Positions 12,284-23,809 are shown, counted from the first letter of the stretch. The stretch: 64,000 nucleotides of DNA from Anseranas semipalmata (GCA_013399115.1 VXAA01004297.1:333998-397997); one strand, 5' to 3'. Made by a program: numbers and translations. The notes: generated from the letters alone by a model not told the origin.

Positions 12284-13249
12284 ATGATGCCTGGAAATCA
12301 CCACCCTGAAGAATACAGGATTGCATCACTCGTCTTCTACTGTTTTGTATTCACAGTGGGATTGTTAGTGAATGCCACTGCACTATGGGTTTTCAGCTGC
12401 ACTACCAAGAAGAGAACGACTATAACTGTATATATGATCAATGTGGCATTACTTGACATATTTTTTATACTTTCCTTGCCTTTTCGGATAATCTACCATG
12501 GGAAAGAAACATGGCCTTTTGGAGATGCATTCTGTCGGTTTATCAGTGCTTTCACTGTATTTTATCCAGCCATTGCTCTGTGGTTGCTCGCTTTTATAAG
12601 CGTAGACAGATTTATGGCTATTGTCCAGCCCAAACACGTCAAAGAACTGAAAAATACAAAAAAGGCTCTGCTGGCTTGCACTGGAATCTGGGTAATGACC
12701 CTTGCAACAACTTCCCCACTGCTGTTTCTACGTTCTGATCCAGACAAAGCTTCAAATTCTACCACCTGCATGAAAATGCTTGATATCATCCATTTGAAGG
12801 AAGTAAATATGTTGAACTTTTGTCGCTTGATATTTTTCTTTTTGATTCCCTTGCTGATCATGATGGGGTGTTACCTAGTCATTATTTACAATTTTATCCG
12901 TGGCAAGACTTCCAAATTGAAGCCTAAGGCCAAGGAGAGATCCATAAGAATCATAGTTACTCTGATTGCTCAAGTACTTGTCTGCTTTGTACCCTTCCAC
13001 ATTTGCTTCGCCCTCATGATGTTGCAGGATGAAGATACAACTTACAATCCCTGGGCAGCCTTTACCACCTTTCTCATGAACCTCAGTACATGCCTGGACA
13101 TTATCCTGTACTATATTGTTTCTAAACAATTTCAGGCTAGAGTCATCAGTGTAATCCTTTATCGCAATTATCTTCGAAGTGTGCGCAGGAAGAGTTTTCG
13201 AACTGCAAGTGTAAGATCACTCAGTAATATGAACAGTGAAATGATATAA
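12284..13249 (+). CDS. GPR18: GPR18, class A G-protein-coupled receptor (N-arachidonylglycine receptor family)
   Basis: An uninterrupted 321-codon reading frame encodes a seven-helix rhodopsin-family receptor that aligns along its whole length with mammalian GPR18, a Gi-linked plasma-membrane receptor of lymphoid and myeloid cells. Reported ligands (N-arachidonylglycine, resolvin D2) are debated. Visible landmarks are N30 (1.50), D58 (2.50), C84 paired with C162 in loop 2, D108-R109-F110 at the end of helix 3, W136, P189 (5.50), CFVPFH around P237 in helix 6, and LDIILYY around 272-277 in helix 7. The tail from about 280 is basic and serine-rich, ending NSEMI. Human GPR18 has 331 residues; the difference is a shorter N-terminus, which here lacks an N-glycosylation sequon (an NST sequon sits in loop 2 at 158). 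Two tandem ATGs open the frame; the first is used. The acceptor at 12238-12239 lies 44 bases upstream. The gene lies antisense within a UBAC2 intron. Identity is very secure. Confidence 0.97.
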   Translation: MMPGNHHPEEYRIASLVFYCFVFTVGLLVNATALWVFSCTTKKRTTITVYMINVALLDIFFILSLPFRIIYHGKETWPFGDAFCRFISAFTVFYPAIALWLLAFISVDRFMAIVQPKHVKELKNTKKALLACTGIWVMTLATTSPLLFLRSDPDKASNSTTCMKMLDIIHLKEVNMLNFCRLIFFFLIPLLIMMGCYLVIIYNFIRGKTSKLKPKAKERSIRIIVTLIAQVLVCFVPFHICFALMMLQDEDTTYNPWAAFTTFLMNLSTCLDIILYYIVSKQFQARVISVILYRNYLRSVRRKSFRTASVRSLSNMNSEMI

Positions 13250-13537
13250 AAAGACAAAAACATTGGGGGAATTTTGTAATGTAAATGAGTGCTTCTTTTT
13301 CCAAATTGTAGCATTTCGGCTACACTGAAAAACGTTCTACAGCCAGAAGTAACAGACGTTTGTTGCACTGTAACTATGAGAGAAGTAGAATAATAATGGC
13401 ACCTCTTCATATTTGCTCAACAGTTTTTGTAAATCTGAAATGAACTAAAACCTGGTATCTGTGTGAAACTGTCCACCACTTTTGTCATCTCAAAAAACTG
13501 TGAATATTGCCAGACAAGAAAAAGTGACTATTAGTGT

Positions 13538-13543
13538 AATAAA
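13538..13543 (+). terminator. GPR18: Poly(A) signal AATAAA of GPR18
   Basis: A canonical AATAAA lies 289 bases after the GPR18 stop codon, giving a 3' UTR of about 0.3 kb. More AATAAA-type hexamers occur near 14358-14370 and could be used as distal sites. Confidence 0.6.
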
Positions 13544-13565
13544 GCAGAGACGACACTGAAAAACT

Positions 13566-14844
13566 GTGATGCAAGGTATCATATATTGTTTATATTTGCA
13601 CAGTCTAACAATCCTGACACTACTGTATATCCCACACTTTTAAAATCAACTTCATTCTCTCAAGATCAATATGTCACTATGATTTAAAGAGAAAGCACAT
13701 GTAGGAAACACTTATATTTCTTTCACCTGAAGATTTCTTTGACACAGATTTCTTTGTAACTGACAACAGTTTCTGCAGTCACAGATAAAAATACCATCAA
13801 AAAGTACAGTAGTTGAACTGTTGATTAGTTCCCTGTGGGTGTGATGTGCACATTAATACACTCTACTCTTGCACAAAGTTTCTTTTTACACAGATGCAAA
13901 TACTGAATTTGTCCCAGCAAAAAACGTCAAAGTAGCAAACATGGTGAATAACTGCAGTACTACGCAAGCTTTAGACTCCTTTTGAATACTCACATACTAC
14001 AAGAAATGTATTTTTGTAACATCAAACATAGGCTTTTTCTTCCCTATTAAATGAGCCTTAGCTACTTTCAAGAGACACACTAAAAAAGTAGAGATCAGAA
14101 AACCTAATATAGTGTTCTGTATTAAGAACCTTGCCCCACAAGCTTTTATTATTACCTCAGAGTATGCAACACATGGAAACTCAAGTCTATATGAGGCTGA
14201 TCTTGCTTGTCAGAAACTTAACCACAAAGGCTCTGCAAGCTCTACGGTTCTACCGTAGCACATACGCCTCCTATTATTAAGTGCAGAAATGTCAAATATA
14301 GGTTATACAAAATTCAGCCACTAAATACCTTAAAACTTTAAGAACTTCAAATGCAAACAATAAATAAAATAATATACTCTAGCACTCAATTTTTTGAAAC
14401 ACATATATGAAATGCATATAATTGCATATGCAGTTAAAAGTGAACATAAAGATATGAGTTAAAAGTTATGTTATCTTTGTTATTTAAGAAAGAAATCAGC
14501 ACCAACCTGATTTCAGTTTTCAGGTTTACTGAACAGAACAAAAATAAATATGGCAATAATTTGTGCACTGCAAGCCACTTTTCAATCATGCTGACAGGGG
14601 ATCTGGGACTAATAGAATGGATACATGAGATGGATAAATTTTGAATATGTTAACCCCAGATCACAACTTGGAAACAAATGTTGGAAAATGTAATAGTTAT
14701 ACCACAAACATTTACACTGTAGTTCCAAAGAGGACTACATTTAATTTGAAGGGTTACACGAAGAAAGGTTTTTTAATTAAAATCTGCACAAAATATTCCC
14801 TTAAAACCATATCTAAAATAGCAAGCCCATTGGGAGCTACTTAC
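13566..14844. other. DNA between the GPR18 3' end and UBAC2 exon 4, no gene seen
   Basis: AT-rich sequence that is UBAC2 intron on the minus strand and downstream flank of GPR18 on the plus strand. No exon or repeat family was recognised. Confidence 0.55.
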
Positions 14845-14951
14845 AAACCAGAAGGCAAGCTGTTGATGGTGATGCCAAATATATACTGAGCAATTTCTAC
14901 AAGGAGAAGATCAAACAAAGCTGAGAGCATCCAAGCACCCAGTAAAAAGGA
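14845..14951 (-). CDS. UBAC2: UBAC2 exon 4 (human residues about 94-129)
   Basis: A 107-base minus-strand exon reading SFLLGAWMLSALFDLLLVE, then a Gln-Tyr-Ile-Phe-Gly stretch and LPSGF, matching human UBAC2 94-129. The bird sequence is one residue shorter near the end (ITINSLPSG against ITAASNLPSG). The acceptor is CTTTCCAG; the donor GTAAGT follows two bases of a split Phe codon (phase 2). It encodes another membrane segment. The intron after it contains the whole GPR18 gene on the opposite strand. The remaining exons, including the UBA domain, are not in the window; I looked for the next exon to the left and did not find it. Confidence 0.96.
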
Positions 14952-15389
14952 CTGGAAAGAAAAAGTTTATTTTGAATTAATTCAACCGTTTAAAAATAAG
15001 AATTTAATATAGCTCTTAATAAAAAAGAAAACCACTATAGTAGTTCAATCAAGACAAATACAATCTTTAGCATAGCATAATTTCAGATCTAAATGTTTAG
15101 GTACTGAAGAAGGAAAAATAGTTTATTACCAAAATTAAATTCTATGGGTCTGATAACTTTCAACTGATAGAGATGCAAACTTTACTTAGAATAAACCACT
15201 GATTGCAAGATGTTATGATTATAAATTTTGACTTATGGAAACCCAATTCACTTTAAAACCCTTTAGCATATATTTCCATACAGAATATTAGTATAAAAAC
15301 TGCAATATTAATCCAAGACTACAAGATTCCAAGCAGTGCAGAAAACAATTTCTGTTAAAAAAAAAAACAAAAACAAAACTGGAACTTAC

Positions 15390-15509
15390 TGAAAATTTTC
15401 TGCTGCCATATCTTCTTTCAAAAATTCTAAAGTTGTAAATGAGGAGACTGCTGCAGAACGTGTCTTTCAGATCGAGACATATTGCTCTCCCACATACAAA
15501 TCTCCAAAT
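15390..15509 (-). CDS. UBAC2: UBAC2 exon 3 (human residues about 54-93)
   Basis: A 120-base minus-strand exon of exactly 40 codons, beginning IWRFVCGRAICLDLKDTF and ending ERRYGSRKFS. It is nearly identical to human UBAC2 in its core (CLDLKDTFCSSLLIYNFRIFERRYGSRKF). The acceptor is CTTCTAG and the donor TTTTCA then GTAAGT; phase is 0 at both ends, so it joins exons 2 and 4 in frame. It covers the loop and second hydrophobic segment of the rhomboid-like domain. The intron upstream (15510-23681) is about 8.2 kb and is largely filled with antisense CR1 copies. Confidence 0.96.
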
Positions 15510-15811
15510 CTAGAAGGTTAAAGATTGTCATGTTAAGTCTCTCTTTTCCCCTGACAAAAATTCATTAGAGAATTTGTGCTCAGAGTGAATATAATACTGA
15601 AGTCACATAACAGAAACGCAGTACAGCATTCAAGTAGGAAAATAAGGGACTAGAATGTTATAGCAAGTTCAGGAAGTCTGTTTAAAAATAAAACATTTTC
15701 AAGGAAGAGGTCTATTTGCTAAAACAAATCTACAATTTAAATCAAATCAACTCCAATTTTCATGTCCTTAGTTCACATTTACAAATAAAAATGGAAATAA
15801 CAACCCTACTA

Positions 15812-17020
15812 AATTGTAGAATTATAGAAAAAAATATTTTTGAAGTGACCTCCAGAGATCATCTATTCCAGTATACTGCTCTCAGTAGGTCTAATCAGAT
15901 CAACTTGCTTGAGGCCATGTCCAGTCAAGTCTTGAACATCTCCAAAGATAGAGGTTCCACAACCTCTCTTGGCAACCTTTTGTAGTACTTGTCCATCTTC
16001 ATAGTCAAGAAAAAATAAACCAAAGCCTTATATCCAGGCAGAATTTCCCGTGTTCCAACTTGTGTCCCTTAACCTCTTGCTCTACCGCAGCCCACCTCCA
16101 AGTAGAGTCCAGCTCCAGCTTCTCTACGGCTTCTGATCAGGTACTTGTAGATGGCAATAAGGTGTCTCCTCTTTGCCTTCTTTTCTCAAGGCTGGGCACA
16201 CGCAGTTCTCTCAGTCTCTCCTTGTATGTCACGTGCTCCAGCCCTCTGACCGTCTTGGTGGACCCACTCCAGTGGGCCCATATGTTTCTTGTACTGAGGA
16301 TCCCAGAACTGGGCACATCTGTAAGACCACATCTGGAATAGTGTGTCAGCTAGCAGGGAAGGGTCACTTGCCTGGTCCTGCTGGCCACACTCTCACTAAC
16401 ACAGGCCAGGAGTGGTTGGCCTTCTTGGATGGGTAAGCATGCTGCTTGTTCCTGTTAAACTTGTTGTTAAAAGACCAAGATCCATAGGTCCTTCTCTGCA
16501 GAGCTGCTCCCCTGAGCACTTGCTCTCCAGCCTGCACTGTTGTTGCCTGGGGTTATTCTATCCCAGAAGCAGGACTTTCCACTTCATGAAGTTCCTGTCA
16601 GCCCATTTCTTCAGCTTGACAAGGTCTCTCTAAAGAGCAGCCCAACCTTTCAGCATATTGCCCAGTCCCCACAGTTGGGGTCACCCACTAACTTCCTGAG
16701 AGTGCACTCCATCCCATCATCCAGGTGGTAAATGAAGGCACTAAACAGTACTGGTTCCAGTATTGAACCCTGAGGGGCCCTCCCCTAATTACTACCTGCC
16801 AGGCAGCCTTTCACCAATGACCACAACACCATTTAGAGTCCAGCCTGTTTTCCACCCACCTGTTCATCCAGTTATATCTCAACAATTTGCATTCAAGGAC
16901 ACAATGGAAGACAGGGTTAAAGGTCTTGCTAAAGTCCAGGTATGCAAAATCCATTGACTTCCCCCTGTCCACAGCACCACTTGCCCCATGGAAAAAAGCA
17001 ATCATTTGGTCAGGCATTAT
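15812..17020 (-). mobile_element. CR1 retrotransposon copy 1 of an antisense pile, 5'-truncated
   Basis: On the minus strand the sequence starts inside the reverse transcriptase (MPDQMIAFFHGASGAVDRGK, then MDFAYLDFSKTF at about 16930-17015) and runs to the CR1 3' end at 15812-15850. Frames are broken repeatedly. The junction with the next CR1 near 17018-17023 is abrupt: the RT of this copy meets the 3' tail of the next. Confidence 0.85.
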
Positions 17021-17022
17021 TT

Positions 17023-20000
17023 CATAGAAACAAAGAATGGTTGAGGTGGGAAAGGACCTCTGTACACCATCTAGTCCAACATACTTGCTCAAAACAAAGT
17101 CAGCTAGAGCGGGATGTTAACTGACCATGTCCAGTCTGGTTTTGAATACCTCCAAGGATGGAGACTATGCAACTTCTCTGGGGAACCTGTTCCTCTGTTC
17201 TACCAGCATGGAATTTCTTGTATTTCAATTTGTGCCCCTTGCCTCTTGTTACTTTAATGGGCACCACTGAGAAGAATCTGGCTCCCTTATCTTGCCCCCC
17301 CTCCCATTAGGTATTAGGTACACACTGGAAAATCCACCCTATGCCTTCTCTTTTCCAGGCTGAATAATCCCAGCTCTCTCACCCTCTCCTTGTATGTCAA
17401 ATGCTCCAGCCTGCAACTGTACTAGTGGCCCTCTGTTGGACTCTTCCCACTATACCTAGTTCTATCTTGTATCACAAGCCCAAAACAAAGGGCAGTATGC
17501 CAGACATGGTCTTACCATGACTGAGTAGAAAGGAAGGATGGCCTCACTTGACCTCCTTGTGATGATCTTCCTAATGCAGCCCATGATGCTGTCAGCCTTT
17601 CTAGCTACAATACTGTATTGTTGTCTCATATTCATCTTGGTCTCCAATGAGACTCTCATGGACTTTTCTGTAAAACTGCTTTCCAGCTGGCCAGTCTGCA
17701 GCTTGTGCAGGTGCATGGGGTTATTCCTCTCCAGGGGGAGGACTATGCATTTGGCTTTGCTGAACTTCATGTGGTTCCTGTTGACCCTTTTCTCCAGCTT
17801 GCTGAGGATCCTCTGAAAGGCAGCAGAACCAACTAGTACCTCAACCAGTCACCCAGGTTTTGCATCATCCATGGGTTGTGAATGAAGACACTAAACAGTA
17901 CTGGCTCCAATACTGACCCCTGGAGTACACTACTAATGACTGACCTCCAGCTGGACTTTGTGCCACTGATCACAATCCTGTGAGCCCGGCAGTTCAGCCA
18001 GGTTTCAGTCCACTTCACTGCCCACTTATCTAATCCTCACTGCCCACTTATCTCATCTTCATCAGTTTGCCTGAGGATGTTATGGGAGACAGTGCCAAAA
18101 GCCTTACAAAGGTCAAGACAAACAGCATCCTCTTATTCACCAAGACAGTCATCTCTGTCATCATAGGAGGTTATCAGGTTGATCAAACAAGTTTTCCACT
18201 TCATAAATCTGTGCTGACTACTCCCAGTCACTTTCTTTTTCTTTATGTGTCTGAAAATCATTTCTAAGAGGATTTGTCTCATTTCCTTCCCAGGGAACTA
18301 GGTGAGGCTCACCAGCCTGTAGTTCCCCAATCTCTTTTCTTGCCTTTCCTAAAGATAGGAATAACATCTGCTTTCTTCCAGCCCTCAGGAACCTTCCTTG
18401 ATCACAATTCAGAGATAATCCAGAGTAGCCTCACAATGACATGAGCCAACTTCCCCAAAACATATGGATGTATACCATCAGGTCCCATGGGTTTGTGTGT
18501 GTGCAATTAGTTTAAACGTTCCCTAGCCTGATCCTCCTCCACTGAGTTTAAGTCTTTGTTGCTCCAGACTTTCACACTGATCTCAGAGGCTTGGAATTGC
18601 TGAAAGCATAACTTACCAGTAAAGAACTGAGGCAACACGGTAACTGGTACTTTGGCCTTTTCCATATCTTCTATCTCCAGGTCCCCATTTCCATGCAGCA
18701 GCAGGCCACATTTTCCTTAGTCTTCCTTCTGCTGATATTCCTGTAGAAACCCTTCTTGTTGTCCTCTATGTCCTTTGTCAGATTCAACTCCAGGTGGTCT
18801 TTGGCTTGCCTAATCCATCCCTGCATGCTCAGTGTCTCCCTATTCTTCCCAGGTCACCTGATCTGTTCCACCTCTTGCGTGCTTCCTTTTTATGTTTGGT
18901 TTTAGTCAGGAGCTACTTGTTCATCAATGCAGGCCTCCTCACACTTTTGCCTGAGTTCCTGCATAGTAGATAAGCCATTCTTGAGCTTGGAGGACATGAT
19001 TCTTGAAAACCAACCAGATCTGCTGGACCACTCTTCTTTCCAGAACTATACCCCATAGGAGTCTTCCAAGCAGATCCCTGAGTAGGCCAAAGTCTGCTTT
19101 CCTGAAGTACAAGGTTAGAGTCCTGCAATTTGCCTTTTCCCCTCCTCTCAGGACCCTGAATTCCACCATTTCATGGTCACTGCAACCAAGGCTGCACTTG
19201 ATCTTCACATCCCCAACCAGATCTTCCTTGTTTTTAAGTATGAGATCCAGCCAAAACACGTCCCCTCATCACCCCCTTGAACATCTGTGCTAGGAAGTTG
19301 TCATCAATGCACTCCAGAAACCTCCTGGATTGCTTGTGTCCTGCTGTGTTGCCGTCCTAGGACATAGCAGGATAGTTAAAACCCTCCATGAGGGCCAGGG
19401 CCTGAAAACATGAGGCTTCCTCCAGCTGTCTGAAGAAGGCCTCATCTACTTCTTCATCATTAGGTGGTCCATAGCAAACACCACCAACAAAATTGCCTAT
19501 GCTGGTCTGCCCTCTAATCCTGACCCATAAACTTTAAACTTCCTCATCATCTGTCTCAAGACAAAGCTCTGTGCAGTCCCACTGCTCTTTTACATAAAGG
19601 GCAATTCCCCTCCTGGCCTTCCCTTCCTGAAGAGCCTATATCTGCCTGTTGCAGCACTCCTGTCATGTAAGCACCCACATCTCCATGACTCCAATGAGAC
19701 TGCAGCCTAGTAACGGCACATGACCTTTAATTACTCTTATTTGTTCCCTACACTGCACACATTAGCATACAGACAGTTCAGAGAGGCACTCAGCCATGTT
19801 GATTTCCCAGAAAAAGTATGAGAGCAGTCCACGTACTGCAGTCCTGTAGACAATTCCTTATTTACGTGTGTACACTTCGAGTAGTCCCCTTTCAGTCCTG
19901 TTTTGTTGATTACAAGATCCCTTCTGTTCACGCTACCCTATACCCTTTGCCGGCTAATCCAGTCCACTGCCTCCTCACTTGACTGCACGTTGTCATCTCT

Positions 20001-20728
20001 ATCCTACCTCATTCCTGTCTTAAAGTTCTCCTCACCAGGTTGGCCAGTTGTTTTTGCCCCAATTGGTCAGGTGAATCCCATCTCTTCCAAGTAGTTCTCA
20101 ATCCTCAGAGACAGTCCCAAGGGCACAAAACCAAATCCCTTTTGCTGACACCAGCTGTACAATCGATTTTTGACCCACAGGATCTGTTCACTCTGCCTCA
20201 AGATCTTCCTCCTCATCAGCAGGATCAAGGAAAACACTACATTGACCTCCAGGTCCTTGGCCATTGTCCTCAGAGCCATATAGTCATGCTGAGTCTCATT
20301 GATATCCATATGGAAGAGCAGCAGAGGGTAGTAGTCTGAAGGCTTGACAACCCTCAATAGTCTTTTCACAATGTCCCAAATCTGAGCCCCTTGCAAGCAG
20401 CCCACCTCCCTACACAAGTCAGGACAGCAGGGCAGGGCCTCTCTTCCCAGCAATAGACAATCTTCTGCTGCTTTCACTTGCCACTTCCTCCTGGTGCTGT
20501 TGCATGATCAGGCTCTGCCAGCTTGGATGCTTCACTAGATGGACCTCTCAGCCCTTCAGCTCTTACAGGGGCACTGATTCTAATCTGTAGTTATAAACTT
20601 GCAGGTGAAGTAAATTTGGAGCAACCATCCTCCTGGTGCAAGACATTACAAGCTTTCAATTTTTGCCATCTTGGGTGTCTCCATTTGCCAACCAGGTAAG
20701 CACAGATTATCTGATCCTCCTTTGGAAC
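17023..20728 (-). mobile_element. Near-full-length degraded CR1, antisense, with ORF1 esterase and ORF2 relics
   Basis: About 3.7 kb read on the minus strand. At 20067-20477 a 136-codon frame matches the avian CR1 ORF1 SGNH-esterase-like domain (REVGCLQGAQIWDIVKRL, then PSDYYPLLLFHMDINE, where the intact element has HVGTND). Around 18939-19259 lies the ORF2 endonuclease end (LGCSDHEMVEFRVLRGG, with the Ser-Asp-His motif). RT and thumb relics follow through 17462-18300, and the 3' tail is at 17023-17060. Many stops and frameshifts show a dead, old copy. The exact 5' end near 20.7 kb is uncertain. Confidence 0.8.
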
Positions 20729-20862
20729 AGAATCATAGAATCATAGAATGTCCTGGGTTGAAAAGGACCTTAAAGATCATCTAGTTTCAACCCCCCTGCT
20801 CTGGGCAGGGTTGCCAACTACTAGAGCAGGCTGCCCAGCGCCACATCCAGTCTGGGTGTTCT
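20729..20862 (-). mobile_element. CR1 3'-end fragment, antisense
   Basis: Starts with the complement of the ATTCTATGATTCT-type tail (gaatcatagaatcatagaatg), followed by the CR1 3' region. It ends after about 130 bases, where unrelated CR1 ORF2 sequence begins, so the copy is either a short insertion or the tail of a rearranged element. Confidence 0.8.
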
Positions 20863-21700
20863 GTCTTTTCAAGCTACAGGTCTAGGAGAAGACCTGGTCA
20901 ATCTCTTTCTCATCACCTCTGATGCAGTGCAGTCTTTGGTAAATACATGCTGGCTGGTCCCAGTCACCTTTGTGTCCTGCATGTGTTTAGGAATGGCTTC
21001 TAAAAATATTTGCTCCTTATCCTTCCCAGAGACCAAGGTAAGGCCAAATGTCCTGATGTTACCTGGATCCTCCTTCCTGAAGATGGGTGTTATGTTTGCC
21101 TTTCTCCAGTCATCAGGTACCTCCACCAATTGCCATGAACTTTCCAAGATGCTAGAGGAAGATCTTCCAATTACATTTCCAAATCCTCTCGCACCCTCAG
21201 AGACACACCATCTGGTCCCATTAACTTGTGAGCATACAGGTTGGTTAAGTGATCCCTAACTCTTTTTCTCTGTGGTGGATACCACTTCATTCCCACAGAC
21301 TCTGCTAGGAGGCTTAGGGAACCTGGAGGCCTGCGGGCAAAACGTACTAGCAGAAACTAGTAAATACATCAGCCTGAATACTTCACCGAATACCCCAGCC
21401 TTGTGCACATCCCTCATCACTAAGTCCCCTGCCATAATGAGGACTGGGCCGACAGTCTCCTTAGGCCTTCCTTTTGCTGCAGACGTACGTATGGAAACCT
21501 TCTTTGTTGAGCTTCATCTTCCTTGCTAATTTCCAGCTCGGGTTTGGCTCTCCTAACTCTCTTTCCTAAGTCACAGCCTGCTAGGCATTCTCCACTCTGT
21601 GAAAGTCTCTTCCTGAGCCTTCTGTTTCTCAAGGTCTTCAGGCCTCAGCCAATAGTTCTGCTTCTGACTTCCCTAGTATATCAAAGGACTGAACAAGAAG
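20863..21700 (-). mobile_element. CR1 ORF2 fragment (linker/RT start), antisense
   Basis: A 92-codon minus-strand frame at 20869-21147 reads ESSWQLVEVPDDWRKANITP, then FRKEDPG and SQHVFTKDCTASEV, matching the segment before the CR1 RT palm. Upstream sequence to about 21700 resembles the linker between endonuclease and RT. It may share an insertion event with the tail at 20729-20862 after an internal deletion. The outer boundary is approximate. Confidence 0.65.
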
Positions 21701-23681
21701 AAAGAAGTGGGACCTCACAGTTCTAGTTGTCCCACGTCAAGATGCCCAGTGTTAAAACCTAGCCAGCAGCCTGAGTACCACCTCTCCTAAATACCAAACT
21801 GCCAGGGCTGTATCCTTCCAGCTGAACATTTCATGATACACTAACTGAAATGCCCTTTCATAGGCTATATAGGGCTTCTAAGTCTAATCGCTCTTTACTT
21901 CAGCTAGCCTAAAAAAATACATCAGTCTAAATCAATGAAGATCTTCATTTTACACACAGCTTCTTCACTGTTCTTGAGGATCCCCTTAATGGAGGTAAAG
22001 ATCTTCTAATTTTCAACTGTACGTGTTTTGCCTTCCAAATCAAAAGCACTCTCAAACTGCACGCTTCACTTCCCATGCTCCGTACCAGCTTTAACAAGTG
22101 TTAATATCAGATAAACAAAATGCTTGTTTGGCCACTGGAAAAAATCCATTCCATTAAACTCATACCTGTGGATGAATGTATTCTAAAACAAACTTTCTTA
22201 TTTGAATATTAGTATCAGGTAGGAGTTTAATGATATTTTCTCCCTGATCTTGGAGATACACATATTAGACACAATTACACATTATGCAATTACATATTAG
22301 ATAGCTTACTATGACAATAAATTGAACAATAATTTCAAGAAAAAAAAACACCATAAATTCCCCAAAGCATCACAATAAAAATATCATAGCTCCTAGAGAT
22401 ACTCACAAATGTTTATGCTTAAGACACAATAAAGACATTTTCTTTGAATAAGACATAGCCACTAATGTGTTTCAGCAGCTTAGACAAACGGAAAGAGACG
22501 ACTAAAGAGAAGTCTAAAGACAAACTTCAAAAAACAAGCTCCAAACCCACAAAATTTTGTTTTAAAAATTGAATAGTTTCTCAGACTTTCTCCTCTCTCT
22601 CCCCAGACATTTGGTTGTAACACTTTTAAAAGGCAGGCATTAATTTACGGAGTTGTAGTCTACACCATTACAATACAGCTCTTGTTCTTGACAAGAAAGA
22701 TGATAGAGAGTGCAACAACATGGAGAATCGCTAGATAGGTCTTATAATTTTTTAAGGCTTATAGGCTACAGTCAGTGTTCTCAAAGACATTAAGCGTACT
22801 ACATATTTTTTGGATCTGACTGTAAAACATTTGCAGAAATTTAATTACAAAAGCCTTCCTTCCCTGATGAACAATAGCATGCCATTTCAAAAATAGAAAA
22901 AAAAAAAAAAAAAAACAACACACACAAAACTTATCTAGACTGTTCTACATGTATTATCTTGAAAACTACAATTGATATTAGAGGATTCCTTAATTAAACT
23001 CTGAACAAAATCTTACAAGATGTAATACCTAAAAGATAAAATATCCCCATTTGAATTGGGAATAAGCTACAAACATCTAATAAGGTAGTTAACCAAGTCA
23101 GCAGATTACTGTGGAGTGTGACAAATTCTCTCACTTGGAATTCTCGAATGAGAAGCAGCAGTTCTCTTCAACAAGAAAATTTTAGTTTCCCATAACTCAC
23201 TGTAGCAGAAGTTACAGTGTGAAAGTTATGGCTTGTGATGTTAAAATAAACAGTATATTATCAAGAGTAGCTGATCACGATAGTCCTCTCCAGCCTCAAA
23301 AACTAACCACAAGAAGATATTGACATTCATATCAAAATACTTATATTACTACACAGGTTAATTCACACTTCATTCACAGCAAGCTTCCCAACTGCCAGTG
23401 GCTGGAAGGAGAGATGACACAAAAACAATCATTTCCCAGACAAAAGAAAGAAGTGAAAGGCTATGTTGGTAGTTTCAGATCAGTTTTTCTCACTTCAGCC
23501 AAAAAGTAGGTAATGGCCTGTTACACACAGTGGCCTACTGGGGTGACATATTAAAAGCTAAGAACAAGCTGGTATACAGCAGTAAACAAAGGTAAAGAAC
23601 CAGAGGAGAAATAAACTGGAAAAAATGCACAGAAGAGGGTATTTTGCAGTCTCATTCCACACAAAATTAACTGACCCTTAC
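21701..23681. other. UBAC2 intron 2, repeat-free part
   Basis: AT-rich intron between the CR1 pile and UBAC2 exon 2, with an A-rich run near 22898-22916. No gene or repeat family was recognised. Confidence 0.6.
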
Positions 23682-23809
23682 CTGAAAATCCTCTTTTATA
23701 GCTTGTAGGTTATATGCAAAGAACTTCTGATAATGTTGGAAAAGCAGAGTCAATAGAATCGAGATGGCACTTGGGACTAACAACAGACTCTTTGACAAAG
23801 GTGCTTTAT
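23682..23809 (-). CDS. UBAC2: UBAC2 exon 2 (human residues about 11-53)
   Basis: On the minus strand this 128-base exon is framed by an acceptor (TTTAAG, then exon) and a donor (TTTCAG then GTAAGG). It starts with the last two bases of a split Tyr codon, and the next 42 codons begin KAPLSKSLLLVPSA and end KEDFQ, closely matching human UBAC2 residues 12-53. The segment includes the first hydrophobic helix (SLLLVPSAISILLTLLF). UBAC2 is an ER multi-pass, rhomboid-pseudoprotease-like protein with a C-terminal UBA domain. It works with FAF2/UBXD8 and gp78 in ER-associated degradation and limits FAF2 movement to lipid droplets. The phase (2 bases carried in, 0 out) fits the next exon. Certain by homology and splice sites. 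Confidence 0.95.
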
